A DNA stretch of 64,000 nt, taken from positions 28,467,516 through 28,531,515 of the forward strand of contig NC_057766.1 of assembly GCF_010389155.1 (NCBI RefSeq), given 5' to 3'. Position 1 is the first letter of the stretch; each line of letters begins with the position of its first letter. Under the pieces are notes generated by a model. The model searched no databases. It had not been told where the DNA came from and worked only from the letters and a program-made list of their open reading frames with translations. The position numbers and the translations under genes are program-made. Positions 37,790 to 49,900 of this stretch are shown here, in pieces. This DNA comes from Erigeron canadensis. Taxonomy: Eukaryota; Streptophyta; Magnoliopsida; Asterales; Asteraceae.

Positions 37790-38072
37790 ATAAATTATTT
37801 TATTCCTCTAGTTTTTTCAAAATCTTTTATCTCAAAAACCGTACATCGATAAATTATAAAAATGATATGGGTGTTCTTAAAATTTCATGCTTTTTCATTA
37901 GAGATGTTATTCGATATACTTTCGACGAATTTTTAAATCCAAGGGCAAGACCCGTACGACTAAGGCATTTGACTATGACACTCTATGACATATCACCTCC
38001 TATGACCTATCACACTCTATAATCTATCACCCTCACCATCTCACCACTGCAACGCGCGGGTACTTACTCTCG
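37790..38072 (+). mobile_element. Helitron 3' part ending CTCG|T
   Basis: Carries one copy of the arm motif of the foldback at 17310-18075 (TTTTATCTCAAAAACCGTAC, TTCATTAGAGATGTTATTC) and ends GCAACGCGCGGGTACTTACT, then CTCG before a T-run. The left end is not defined. Confidence 0.6.
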
Positions 38073-38273
38073 TTTTTTATAAAAAAAATTATAATATTGA
38101 ATAATTAAGCTAGAAATCATTTCTCAATTAAAAAAATTAAATTATTTATAATCACAAACAAATATAAAACAATTAAATTAATAAAAGTTCACATTACTAA
38201 ATAGCTCCTCTTAAAATTGAAAAAAATTTAGATAAATAAGTTAAAGTAGAGAATAAAAGTAAATATTGTAGTC

Positions 38274-38280
<7 letters not shown>

Positions 38281-38330
<50 letters not shown>
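38281..38330. repeat. (AT)n microsatellite
   Basis: Fifty bases of uninterrupted AT dinucleotide, directly upstream of the SINE target site at 38332. Similar runs occur at 19845-19890, 29770-29804 and 44317-44360. Confidence 0.95.
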
Positions 38331-38331
<1 letters not shown>

Positions 38332-38333
<2 letters not shown>

Positions 38334-38601
38334 TTAAATAATTTTGAAGAGCAGCATGGTTGGATCAGTGGTAAACACCCCTACCTCTGGAAACAGAGGT
38401 CATGGGTGCGATCCTCATCCCATGCAAAGGTTGGAGGGCCTTTTTCTACCATTTAGGTAGATACTGGAAGCAGCATCTCTACTTAGGTAGAAGTAAGGTT
38501 TGCCTACATCTTAACCTCCCCCGTACACCGTCGAGGTATTGGGGCTCAAAACCCGCGGAAGACGGTACTAAGCAGTTACTTACTTTTTAAATAATTTTGA
38601 A
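38332..38601 (+). mobile_element. tRNA-derived SINE with perfect 17-bp target duplication
   Basis: Flanked by identical TTTTAAATAATTTTGAA at 38332-38348 and 38585-38601. The 236-bp body opens with a tRNA-like promoter: A-box-like TGGATCAGTGGTAAACACC and B-box GGTCATGGGTGCGATCCTC. The body contains the GTAGAAGTAAGGTTTGCCTA word resembling Au-type plant SINEs. The perfect duplication implies a recent insertion. Confidence 0.93.
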
Positions 38602-38865
38602 AGGTTATATGTGTTATTATTTAGATAAAAATTAAACTTTAAATAAGTTAAAGTAGAAAATAGTAATTGGATATGTAAAAGGAAACTAAAAAATGCAGTA
38701 CATCTGTACTGTACATGTAAAGCGTTGTCACATGATTTATCAAGCATTTTGACCAAATCCCTTGTTACTTGTTAGGTCTATCGACCAAGTCGGTGGGTAT
38801 AGAAACATTTTTTCTAGCATTTTGACCAACCAACCAACCATACATTTGTTTGCCAAGCGTTTGTG

Positions 38866-41047
38866 TAGGGGGATGAAACGAAAATCTGGTTTGCTACTCA
38901 AACATTGTTTCTTATTATTTTTTTCACAAATATATATTAATAAAAAATAAAATAAATATATAAATACACTTATAAGCAATCTCAAAAATATAGTTATGAA
39001 TATCAATTAACTAAATTACGTTTGGGGACTGGGGTGTTGCTATTTAGATATAGATATAGATAGATATAGATCTTGATTCAGTCATCATAAGGTTAGACTA
39101 TCTACCTCAATTTCTCTTTACTATCATCTTTATTTTTATGATTAAATTATATGCATAATTAGTGTTTATATCTATGTTTGCTGTGTATTTTTGTATATCC
39201 ATCTTGTTTCGAGTTGATTACTTGGTTAGTTAGGAACTGATATAAAAGGAGCTGTTGTTTGTTAGATATAAATATATAATGACTGCTACATTGTTACATT
39301 TCATATCTGTTTGTTCCTTCTTATTAACTAACAACTAACTACCGTATGATTTAATAGTGTAATTGGAATTTAATGCGATGGTCCGAATATTGTCTTAGTG
39401 TCGTTTTTGCAATCGTCGCCTGCCCTTTGTAGCCGTATATTGTTTCTTATTTCATTTTCTTTCTGAAAGTCGATTAAGTGTTTGGGAATGCATATATTCT
39501 TTTTGAAGCCAAAAAATGCTTAGTTTGGATAATGTTTATACATATAAAAGCCGGTGCTTTTTAGGTTATTGAACGAAAAAAGTGCACTTTTTGATGCACA
39601 GGGATAGACTTATTTCTAAAACACTTGAAGCACTAGCACTTATACCCGTACATTATAAGTTATACATGTTTATTCCGTGATAAAGTTTCTGACTTGGGTG
39701 CTTCTGTGAACAATGTTGAACTCTTCGTATGTACTCTATTGTGTTTTTAATTTTATTTGGCTAATGTAGCTCTTCATTGAACACCAGGAACTATTTGCGT
39801 TGTGATACATTATATTGTTAATTTTCAAGTGTACAATTGGTTTCTGGACTGGGTTATAACCTTTTTTTTCTGTCTTTTTCTTTTTTGGGTGAAGTTGTTA
39901 ACATATAAAGTCATCTGGACTTTCACAAAGGAAGACCTTTTTCTACCCAGAAATCGTATTTCATTCTGGCATACATACATTAACAAGTTGGTAGACTAGA
40001 TACAAGGCTTAACGTCTACAATTTCTAGAAACTTAATGTCAGAAAAGGGAGATGACGTTGATGGGAGATCGGGAAAGCTTGTTGTGGATGATGTACAACA
40101 AAATGATAAATTAAACGGCACAAGTCCTCAAAATAGTGAAGATCTTAACAAGGATTCAAGTGCAAAAGCATTAGAGCAAAATGGGACACGTGAAGATTTA
40201 AAAGAGTTGCGTGAAAAGATAGAAGCTTTGAATAGACAACGTGTTATAGAAAGACCACGAGATGCCGCAGAGGCTGTACTTAAGCATCTTCGTGCAGAAT
40301 TTACAAAAGCAGATTCCAAGTCTCAAGACCTTGCTGCTAAACTTGCTGAAGGTTATATAAAGTTCCTGTTTATCCTATGACTTATATTTTTTCTGATTGC
40401 ATTTATAGGTATACCTACAATGTATGTTGCTACCTTTATTTTACTCCCTTTTATACCAATATAAATGCATACTTTGGTGTATGGACACAGCTGAGAAGAA
40501 TCTGCACCAACAAGTCAAAGAGCGTGACGAGACCAACTCCGAGCCTGGTTCCAAGTTGAATCAGCTTCACAAGCAAGCAAAACAACAAATCCAAGAAATT
40601 GAGAAGGTAATTCTGTTGTGGGCCATTTAAAATTATGCTATTGCCATCTTGCTACATTACTGGTCAGATATATGTATATTCTCTCACACTGGTACCCTAG
40701 GGAAAAGTTAGTTTTAATACCTCTGTGTCTGCTTCTTATTTTATCAACACAATATTTTTTTGTATCAATGAATCACTGTTATTAGTTGGTTAAAGTAATG
40801 TATCCTCTAGTTATGTAAGCTAGAAATTATTTACGGCACAGTTGATATTTTATTTTTCTACGCAGTTAAAGGAATTATCATGTAAACATTTAGCTTGTGT
40901 ATTAGTTCTGATTGGTTTGTGAAATAATCATTTATAGGAGAAAGATGACCATGCAGCTCAGCATCACGAAGTCAATGAAAAGTCCAAGCAGGCTGGTTTG
41001 CAACTGCCAGGATTGCAACAGGAGCTTGTCCACACACGCCAAAATGC
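38866..41047 (+). repeat. Upstream copy of duplicated golgin promoter-exon 3 block
   Basis: Matches 44150-46914: both begin GAAACGAAAATCTGG-like, share the ATATAGATATAGATAGATAT / CTTGATTCAGT block (39045 and 44495), the TGGTACCCTAGGGAAAA word and the first three golgin exons with introns. Similarity stops at CGCCAAAATGC (41037-41047 here, ending 46914 in the other copy). Confidence 0.88.
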
Positions 41048-41975
41048 AAGCCAATACTACCAAAACTCTCTTTTTTCCTCAAATCCTAGTTTAATTTCTT
41101 TTAGTCAAAATCCGCAAACCTCACAAAATACTGAAAAACAACCACGAATCAATAAATGGGATGTTGCTGAAGACGTTGCTCTGATGTCAGCATGGTGTAT
41201 GATTAGTGCAGATTGTATTGGTGGGAAAAACCATAAAATAAGATCATTGTGGACTGAAGTTAAGAAATTGTATGATGCAGCTCGGGAAGAAAATCCAAAA
41301 AAACTTGGTGATAGGAATATCGACCAAATGAAAGGTCGTTTTAAACGACTAAACGAAAACGTTGGACAATGGGTTGCAGCATACCAGGAAGCACACCGCC
41401 TAGTAAGAAGTGGAATGACCCAGAGAGATATTGAAAACAATGCTCATAAAATTTTTGAGCAAAGTGGGAAAAAGTTCCACGACTCTGTTGTATTCAATGA
41501 AGTTATGTGCAAATACCCAAAGTGGGCTTTAGAGACAACTCGTGACACAACACGTTCCCGTCCTGAAGAAGTAGATATAGAAGAAAGTGGTGAAAGTACG
41601 AAAAGAACAAGGACTACAGAAGAAGGAGACTATTGTGTGAATTCCAACCCAGATGCGCCAACTAGTGGTGGTTCATCAACACAACGTCCAACAGGTGGAG
41701 AGGCACCCAAAAAGAAGAAGAAAGGAAAATGCAAGGTTCCTAATCAAATTGTTGAAGAACTTCGTGCAATGAGGGTTACTCGAGAAAGTGAAGTTGATTT
41801 TATGAGAAAAAGACTCGAGTTCGAGGAAAAAAAGGAACAAAAGAAAGAAGAAAGAGAGCTTAAGAAAATGCAACTTTTGCATCTTAACACATTATTACAA
41901 AAGGAACATCTGTCGTCTGAAGAAGATAAAATTAAACGTTCTCTAATGTCAAAGTTTTATGGAAACTTAATGTAG
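40036..41975 (+). CDS. Chimeric gene: golgin N-terminal coiled coil fused to PIF/Harbinger-type Myb/SANT-like ORF
   Basis: Three exons (40036-40351, 40491-40606, 40938-41975; 1470 nt, 489 aa). Exons 1-2 and the start of exon 3 copy the golgin at 45752 (start MSEKGDDVDGRSGKLVVDD; splice sites preserved), including coiled-coil segments such as AKALEQNG and LHKQAKQQIQEIEKEKDD. At 41047 homology ends inside codon GCA and the frame continues SQYYQNSLFSSNPSLISF into a SANT/Myb-like domain (about residues 200-290: KWDVAEDVALMSAW, SLWTEVKKLYDAA, MKGRFKRLNENVGQWVAAY) and a NAM-associated-type C-terminus (ELRAMRVTRESEVDFMRKR, glutamate/lysine coiled coil, SLMSKFYGNLM). Such SANT proteins accompany Harbinger transposases, but none is seen here. 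Relative to the parent it lacks a 50-codon in-frame block and one further codon. A basic KKKKKGKCK may be a nuclear signal. Expression is unproven; it could be a two-gene artefact only if transcription starts inside exon 3, which lacks an early ATG. Confidence 0.8.
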
Positions 41976-42271
41976 GTCATTTTCTTACCTTTTATTTTTC
42001 TTCTTATTATTTTTTTCTTTTTTTGAGTTCTTCTATAATGTTTTTTCCTAGTTCATATGTAATGTTTGTATTTTATTTTGAGTTAATTTGTAATGCATTA
42101 TCTATTAGAGTTATCGTTAATTCATCGACTATCTTTTCGACATATACAAGATTACCATTTGACCCTTATCTAATTGTTCGTAATTTAAAACACGAGTTCC
42201 TTATCATTAAGATATCTTCATTACCTTATTTACATCAAATAACACCAAGACTAGTAGTCACCGCCACTACA
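41976..42271 (+). other. 3' flank of chimeric gene
   Basis: T-rich sequence after the stop codon. No golgin exon 4 or later is found here, so the duplicated block ends at the fusion rather than being interrupted by an insertion. Confidence 0.5.
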
Positions 42272-42620
42272 TGGTTTGGTATTGCTTTTGGTATCCTTTG
42301 GTTTTCATTTATTGACTTTCATTGGATGTATAGTAGGTTTTTTTTTTTTTTTCTAACATTCAGTCGGTATGCGACATCAAGAAAACTTCACCGTATAATG
42401 GTGAAGTCTTACACGTACCTTAGACAACAAGCTGTTGACCATGGGCTGTTACAAGTATTCAGAGGAAATAACCTCAAGACTTGTCATCCCTAAGGATCGA
42501 ACTCAAAATCTTGGGTAAAACCTGGGATGCATCTGATCAGTTTGACTAGTCATCATTGGCTTTGATATTGCTTTTGGCATCCTTTTGGTTTTCATTTATT
42601 GACTTTCATTGGATGTTTTT
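42272..42620 (-). mobile_element. SINE family copy 2, minus orientation, inside a 58-bp direct repeat
   Basis: The SINE is about 42336-42545. Read on the minus strand it matches the copy at 36987-37187 (shared words TTTTACC, TCTGAATACTTGTAACAGCCC, CATTA-ACGGTGA) and ends in a long A tail (the T-run at 42340). It is flanked by two copies of a segment of about 58 bp (TATTGCTTTTGG, TTTTCATTTATTGACTTTCA and TTGGATG words at 42278-42330 and 42555-42617), differing at a few bases. Confidence 0.75.
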
Positions 42621-44149
42621 TTTAAATAGATACTCGTAAAATAATCCAACACTATCTATCCGGATATCATATACATTTTTTTTAACGACATTCTATTTTA
42701 CCTTTACTTCTAAATTACACGTATGTCTGAAAACCAGGACTCTCGAAAAACTCATATTAATCCACCCCCATAAATGTGAGAAGTGAGACTCGAACCCAGA
42801 CGGATCCTCCGAAGATCAATATACATCATGTCACTAGAAAAGATGTTTAACAAGGCCACTGACAACCCTGACGCTTTTCTTCGTTGTCACTTCAACTTTT
42901 CTCTCTCCTTAAATCACCTCTTCGTACTCACTACCAACCTTACCTCTTTCTCATCTCTTCCTTAACCGTTTTATTTGAAAAAAGAGTTTTTTTCTTCTTA
43001 TAAGTTTACGTTGAAAACAGGCCCGTATGACTCTTCCTCACCTGGCGATGGGGGAAGAGCAAAATAAGATGATTGCCACGCCGAGCTCATGCCAACCTAG
43101 GAAGGGAGGACGAGATTGCACGCCGAGCTTTTGGACTTGCGTTGGCACCGGCCTAAGCATTTGTAATTTTACAAGTCAGCTTTGCCTTTTTCTGACACAC
43201 ATGTTGAACTGCGTATATAACCATTGATAATATGATTGTCGAGGATGAAAAAGACTCATATCTTTAACTTTTTTTGTGTGAACAACAGTGGTGATTGGAC
43301 TCAGCGGCATGCCTCTTCATCGTCCAGTAGAGATCGACCACGTCGCCAGCACAGTCAATCTTTCCGAGTTTCTAAGTGACACGTCTACAAACCAACAAAG
43401 AAGAAGATCTATTGATTATGATGAACAATATCTGTATTATTCCACCAAACCAATTGCAAGCCTATCAAATTATCACAACTCCACAATAGAGAAGCTCAAT
43501 GTTATTAAAAACAATCTGATTGAGTATATATGGTGAATATTTTCCCGTAATGAATAAGCCTATTATTTGTATGAGATGTACTTTTAATTTACATTTTTAT
43601 TAAGCAATCTTTATGAGTGTAAATTGAACTTTCTTGTATCGAATAACTATGTTGTTTGTTATGTACTTATAATACACATTTTTATTACATATTTTATAAT
43701 ATAATATAATGTCAAATATTTATTATTTTATATTCAATATAAATAACCTGTTAGTTTATAAAAGTAATTACTTTTACTATTATTATTGATGGAAAACAAT
43801 AATCACAATCATATTATTATTAAATAAAAATATTCGTTTAGGTTTGGTTTGAGCGTGAAGATTAATTTTGTGCGGTATAAATAGAAAATAGTTACTTGGT
43901 TGGTTTACCCTCATTAATCTTCGTATTTTTTGGACGGATTAATAAGGGTATTCTCCTATTGGTTATTGAAATAGACATTTTTATTTCGAAAGAGCTCTCT
44001 GGCGTGAACCCGGTTAACACAATGTATGCTAAATTTCTCGCTGTCGAATCACGATACGAAATTTTAAGCGAAATTCACCTTTAAAAAAAATAGAAAAATA
44101 AAATAAAAAAACAATTGTAATAAGAAGTTGGTTTGAGTTAGAATTATGA
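42621..44149 (+). other. Spacer between chimera and golgin, unrecognised open segments
   Basis: Contains a tRNA-B-box-like GTGAGACTCGAACCCAGAC near 42783 and a relatively GC-rich patch at 43020-43200. An open segment at 43288-43536 follows an acceptor-like AACAG and encodes VIGLSGMPLHRPVEIDHVAS..., which I do not recognise. It may be the tail of the same Harbinger-type element or a captured gene fragment. No transposase motif seen. Confidence 0.4.
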
Positions 44150-44311
44150 GGGGTAAAACGAAAATCTGGTTGCCACTCAAAGTTCCCCATTGTTTCACGA
44201 ATACGATTTGTTCATAGAATAATAACATAAAAGGATAAATTATTTTATTAATAATTAATAAACATATAAGCCTTTTTATTTATATGAATCTCCACCCCTT
44301 TTTATTAATCA

Positions 44312-44363
<52 letters not shown>

Positions 44364-46914
44364 GTTAATTATATCAATAATTACGTTTTGATTGATACAC
44401 AGAGGGGTGGGGGGGTGTTCCTGTTCAGATTTTAGATCCCTTATTACTTTCTCTTTCAAAAAAAAAAAATAATAATAATCACGAAATACACATATATAGA
44501 TATAGATAGATATAGATCTTGATTCAGTTATCCATAAGGTTAGACTGTTTACCTCTTCACTATAATCTTTCTGTTTATTATTAAATTATGCATAATTAGT
44601 GTTTGGATGTATGTATGTTTACTGTGTGTTATCGTATATCGATTTTGTTTGTTTTCGAGCTGATTAGTTAGTTTGTTAGTTGCTGAATATTGATATAAAA
44701 GAAGGTTTTGTTTATTAAATGTAATAAATAACTGCTACATTGCTGCATTTCATGTCTGCTTGTTGTTAATTAGTATTTTAAAACGTAAACAACTTTACAC
44801 GATTTGTCATAGTGCGTATCGAACTTTAGTCCTGTGCATTGTATGTAATGAAGTTTCAATTCCAGTACATTGTATGTATCCGACCAATCAAAAACTTACA
44901 AGTGGCAGCTAATATGGTTGCCGCATATACCCGGATACATACAATGCACAGGATTTGAAAGTTCATTACATACAATGCACGAGATTGAACTAACTATTCT
45001 ATGATTTACTAGTGTAATCGAAGTTTAATACAACGGTTCAGATATTATCTTCTATCGTGATAATCTTATGTTGTTTCTTGTTTTTTTTTTTTTTTTTTTT
45101 CTTTCTTTCGGAAAGTTGAGTGAGTGTTTGGGAGTGCATATTTTAGTGCTCACGGCATCTTGTATTCTTTGTTTGAAGTCAAAAAGTGCTTATAACTCGT
45201 AAGTGTTTGGATAATGGATATATAAATAAGCCGATGCTTGTTAGGTTATTGAAGGAAAATGTGCATTTTTATATGCACCAGGATATACACTTGTATGTAA
45301 AACACTTGAATCTCCAGCACTTGTTTTTAAGAAATTCTGGACAACCCTTAAATTATAGATTATACATGGTTTTTTTTCGTGATAAAGTATCTGAAGTGGG
45401 TGCTTCTGTGAACAATGTTGAACTCTGGTAATCGTATGCAATCTACTATGGATTTTTTTTGTGGGTGGGGGGTAATGTAGCTGTCCATTGAACAAGAGGA
45501 CCCCGGTTCATTGCATTATTAATTTCCAAGTCTGCAATTGGGATTTCCATACCGGGTTATAACCAATTTTTCCGTCTTTTTCTTTTTCTTTAGGTAAAGT
45601 TTTTAACATACAAGGTCACCTGGACTTTCATTAAGGAAAACCTTTTTCTACCCAGAAATCATATTTCAATCCCGTATATATATTTTACAAGTTGGTAGAG
45701 TAGATACAAGGATTAACGTCTACAAAATAGATCACGATATTTAGAAACTCAATGTCAGAAGAGGGAGGTGACGTTGATGGGAGATCAGAGAATCATGTTG
45801 TTGATGATGTACAAGAAAATGATAAATTAAATGGCACGAGTCCTCAAAATACTGAAGATCTTAACGAGGATAATGTGTTATCCAAGGATAATGTTTCGTC
45901 CAGTAATCACCTTACCTCTGATAATAGTCAAGATCAGCTGATGCAAATGGTGGTAGATCTTAACTTTCAAAACGAGTACCTGAAGTCTCATTTCCATGAC
46001 TTGAAAAACGTACACATGGATTCAAGTGCAAAAGCATTAGAGCAAAATGGGACATGTGAAGATTCAAAAGAGTTGCATGAAAAGCTAGAAGCTTTGAATA
46101 GAGAGCTTGTTATAGAAAGACAAACACGAGGTGCTGCAGAGGCTGCGCTTGAGCATCTTCGTGCAGAATACACAGAAGCAGATTCCAAGTCTCAAGCACT
46201 TGCTGCTAAACTTGCTGAAGGTTGTATAAAGTTCCCTCTTATCCTTTCACTTTTATCTTTTGTCAATCACATTTATAGTACCTTACAATCTGCATTGCTA
46301 CTTTTATTTTACTTTCCTTTGTAATATAAATGCATATGATGGTGTATGACACAGCTGAGAAGAATCTGGACCAACAATTGAAAGAGCGTGATGAGAAAAA
46401 CTCAGAGCTTGATTCCAAGTTGAACAGGCTTCACAAGCGAGCAAAGCAACGGATTCAAGAAGTTCAGAAGGTAATTTTCTTTGTGGGCCGTTTAATACCA
46501 TGCTACTTTCATTATTCTACATTGCTGGTGAGAAATACTGTATGTATATTCTCTCATACTGGTACCCTAGGGAAAAATCAGCTTTAGTAACTCTGGCCTG
46601 TTGCTTATTTTATCAACACATAAAACTTGTTGTCACAATGAATCACTATATGGTTGGTTAAAGTTATGTATCCTCTAGTCATGTAAGATGGAAATTATTT
46701 ACAGTACAGGTGATCTTCTTTTTTGTATGCAGTGAAAGCATGTATTATGTAAACTTTTAGCTTGTGTGCTAATACTAATTGGTTTGTGAAAATAATCATT
46801 TCCAGGAGAAAGATGACCTTGAGGCTAAGTATCGTGAAGTCAATGAAAAGTCAGAGCAGGCTTCATTGCAACTGTCAGGATTGCAACAGGAGCTTGACCG
46901 CACACGCCAAAATG
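44150..46914 (+). repeat. Downstream copy of duplicated golgin promoter-exon 3 block
   Basis: Counterpart of 38866-41047; see that entry. This copy carries an extra palindromic MITE (44821-44990) in its promoter and a (TA)n run (44317-44360), and continues into the complete golgin gene. Confidence 0.88.
44821..44990. mobile_element. Palindromic MITE in golgin promoter
   Basis: Arms 44821-44884 and about 44930-44990 are inverted copies (GTGCATTGTATGTAATGAA with TTCATTACATACAATGCAC, and CATTGTATGTATCCG with CGGATACATACAATG). The orthologous position in the upstream duplicate (around 39345) lacks it, so it inserted after the duplication or was lost from the other copy. Confidence 0.8.
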
Positions 46915-49900
46915 CTAATGAGGCACTGAAAGCAATTGATACAGAGAGACAACAATTGCGAAGTGCAAACAATAGGTACTTGTATATAACTTGTGATTTC
47001 ATTTTTCCGGCATCAAACAGTTATTGTCTTCTTTATCCTTACATCAATCGTTATCTGTATATATACTGGAATAATATCCCAAGCAGTTGTAGAAAATTGC
47101 CAAACAGTATGTAATGCAATGCTTTGCTTGGCAAAGAAAAAAAAAGAAGAGAATTACCAAACAGTATAATTGTTTTCTCTTGATTTAAGGGCATAGTTGT
47201 TATATTCAACCATCTTTGAAGTCGAGTCTTTTCCATGCATTTTTTTTTTGTTTTTAGCTGAGTAATTACAGTCTCATTCTCATTTAGACTTCGGGACAAT
47301 ATTGAAGAGTTACGTCGTTCTCTGGAGCCCAAAGAGAATGCTATTGAGACATTGCAGCAATCACTTCTTGAAAAAGAACAGGTATTGAAATGTTTGAACT
47401 AGTCTTAGCTTTAATACAATCAATACTTGTGACTGAGCGAATTTACCATAGAATTTTTAGTGTTTTTCCCGAATACATTATCTTTTCATCATATAACCGA
47501 TAAGTTGATCATCCAAGTAAGATTATTGACTTTGTAATATGAGAAAATTAAGAAATTTATGATAAGAATAATTGATATCAACTTGCAAACGTACAGTTGC
47601 TAGACAACATGCGAGGGCTACTGCAAGCTGCAGAAGAAAAAAGGCAAGCCTCATTGGCTGAACTTTCTACAAAACATCAACAGGTAAAATGCACTATGAG
47701 TTTCGAGTATGGATCCAGTATAGTATGAAAAAAACCTTATTCTTAAGTTAAATGTCTGCTTTACTTTTCAGCAAATAGCAAACCTGGAATCTCAACTTAC
47801 TGACTCGGCAGCAGATAGAAGTAAAGCAACAGAAATGATATCTTCTCTGCAGGTAAACAAGTCATATATGGATACTTACATAATTATTATGCTTTTAACT
47901 AAAAGTAGCAACAATTGTGGATTGGGAAAAGCCTGAGTTGAAGGGGTGGTTTTATGTAGCAGTCGAAATGGCATGACCCAGAAAACTTTGTCTAATTTTT
48001 TTCATATTTTATGCATAGTCAATGTGTTACATATGATTACAAAATACATTTTCAGGAATACACTGATAATTGATAAATGACTTGGGAGGTTTTATGCATT
48101 AAATATGCACTTGGGTGACTTCGAGTGTTTAGAGATTAGAAACAAAACCACAAATCAATCCATAGATTAGATTATACGTCGAATTTTTCACCTCTTATTT
48201 CTAACTACCGTATAGCCAACCGGTCTTTCTACTAAACAGATGTTTGACGTTGCATCATTTTCTTATGTTAGAGACTTGTTGCAGAAAAAGAGTCAAAACT
48301 GGCAGAGATGGATGCAGCCTCAACTGGTGAAGCTGCAAGGCTTAAAGCTGCCATGGAGACTATTAAAGGAGAAATTTCCCACCTGAAACAGGAGCATGTA
48401 ATCCTCTTTTCTGTAGGCAGTGGCATCTAATTTTGGCAAGCAAAGTTTTATGTTATTAGTAGCAAATTCAGCTGACAATTTTCATTTTTTTCATAATCTA
48501 AGGAAAGTGAAAAGGAAAAATGGGAAGCTGCTTCCCAGGCACTCAGCAGAAAGCTAGAGATTGCCGAGGGTAACTGTATACGGGCTGAAGTTGAAGCTGC
48601 CAAAATGAAAAGTAAATATGCCTCTTTTTCTTTTTTACTTCCCAGTTCCAGCATTTTTTAATTTCTTAGTTGACCTGATGATGGCAACCTACAGGTCAGA
48701 TGGATCTAGAACTTTCTTTGCAAAGTCAACGGTCAAACACAAAAGATGCTGAATTAGTGGCTGCCAGAGAAGAGGTACCTCTATTGTTTACGTTGTATAT
48801 GTATTGCACTTAATTCACTGATCTCATTCTGAAATCATTTTGCCAAATATTTAGATCAAACGACTGGAAAGTGAATTTGCTTCCTACAAGTCCCGTGCTC
48901 ATGCACTACTTCAGAGAAAGGATGCTGAGCTGGCCTCTGCTAAAGATAATGAACAACTTAAAGTTCTGGAAGAGTCACTGAAGGTGTATATTTGGCTTTA
49001 TTTTTATTTATTTTTGTTTTGTTTTTGTGATGGTGAGATTCGCTAATTTACTCACATATAGAATGTTGTACTTTTAGGAGGCTGAGAATGAAATAATAAC
49101 AACAGCTGGTGAAAGGGACAAAGCGCTACAGGATCTTGAGAATGCGTTAAGTCGTCATGACAAAGAACTCAGTGCTAGGTAACTCACTAATTTCTTTTTC
49201 AAGATATTTAAAATTTGTTTTTATGTTTATCAGATATTGTCAATGGTTTCTAGCATTGATCTGACTACTTTAATATTATCTTTAAGTTTTTATGAATAAT
49301 AATTAGTAGAGGTGGCATATGGGCAGGTTTCTGGTAACAAGTCAAATGTTTCTCTCGTCAAATTGGTTGAAATTCTGGTACATTTTCGTAACAGGTTGGG
49401 TTGACCAAGAACACCAGTTGATCAAAAAAAAATTCTTCTAATTTTAAAGTCGTAAACAATTTCTGTGTCAAATAGTCTTAAATGTGTAAAATTTAATAAA
49501 AATTTAATTTTTGGAGCATTGCCTGGTGCTTTTCATGTCCTCATCATCTAGCTTGATATTCAATCTTGATCACGACTTCTTAGTCTGATGATTTTTTAAA
49601 GTTTTTGACAACTTTTCTTGAATGATATCTTATGGTTGATTCTGTTCATCTTTCATTTCTACTTCAGAGATGAAGCTCTTACCGTCATTGAGCAGCAGGT
49701 TAAAAACATGGAAATGAAGCTCTCTTCTGCACTTTCCAGACATCAATCGGAGAAAGAGTCTTGGGAAAAAAACCTTCAAAATGTGGAAGAAACTTGGCAA
49801 TGTAACTATAACCATTTTAAGCCTACGTACCTAGAATCCCCTTCAACTTAAGTTAATGATTACACTGACTATTTCACAGTGAGATTCCAAGGAATAAAGT

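Noticed and set aside
41105..41440. 111-codon minus-strand frame
   Set aside because: It is antisense to the SANT-like exon of the chimera, whose plus-strand frame has clear domain similarity.
42023..42493. 156-codon plus-strand frame
   Set aside because: It runs through a minus-strand SINE and its flanking repeat; composition is low-complexity and there is no family match.
41976..44149. Autonomous Harbinger transposon containing the SANT-like ORF
   Set aside because: I found no DDE transposase frame and no paired inverted ends with a 3-bp target duplication around the ORF.
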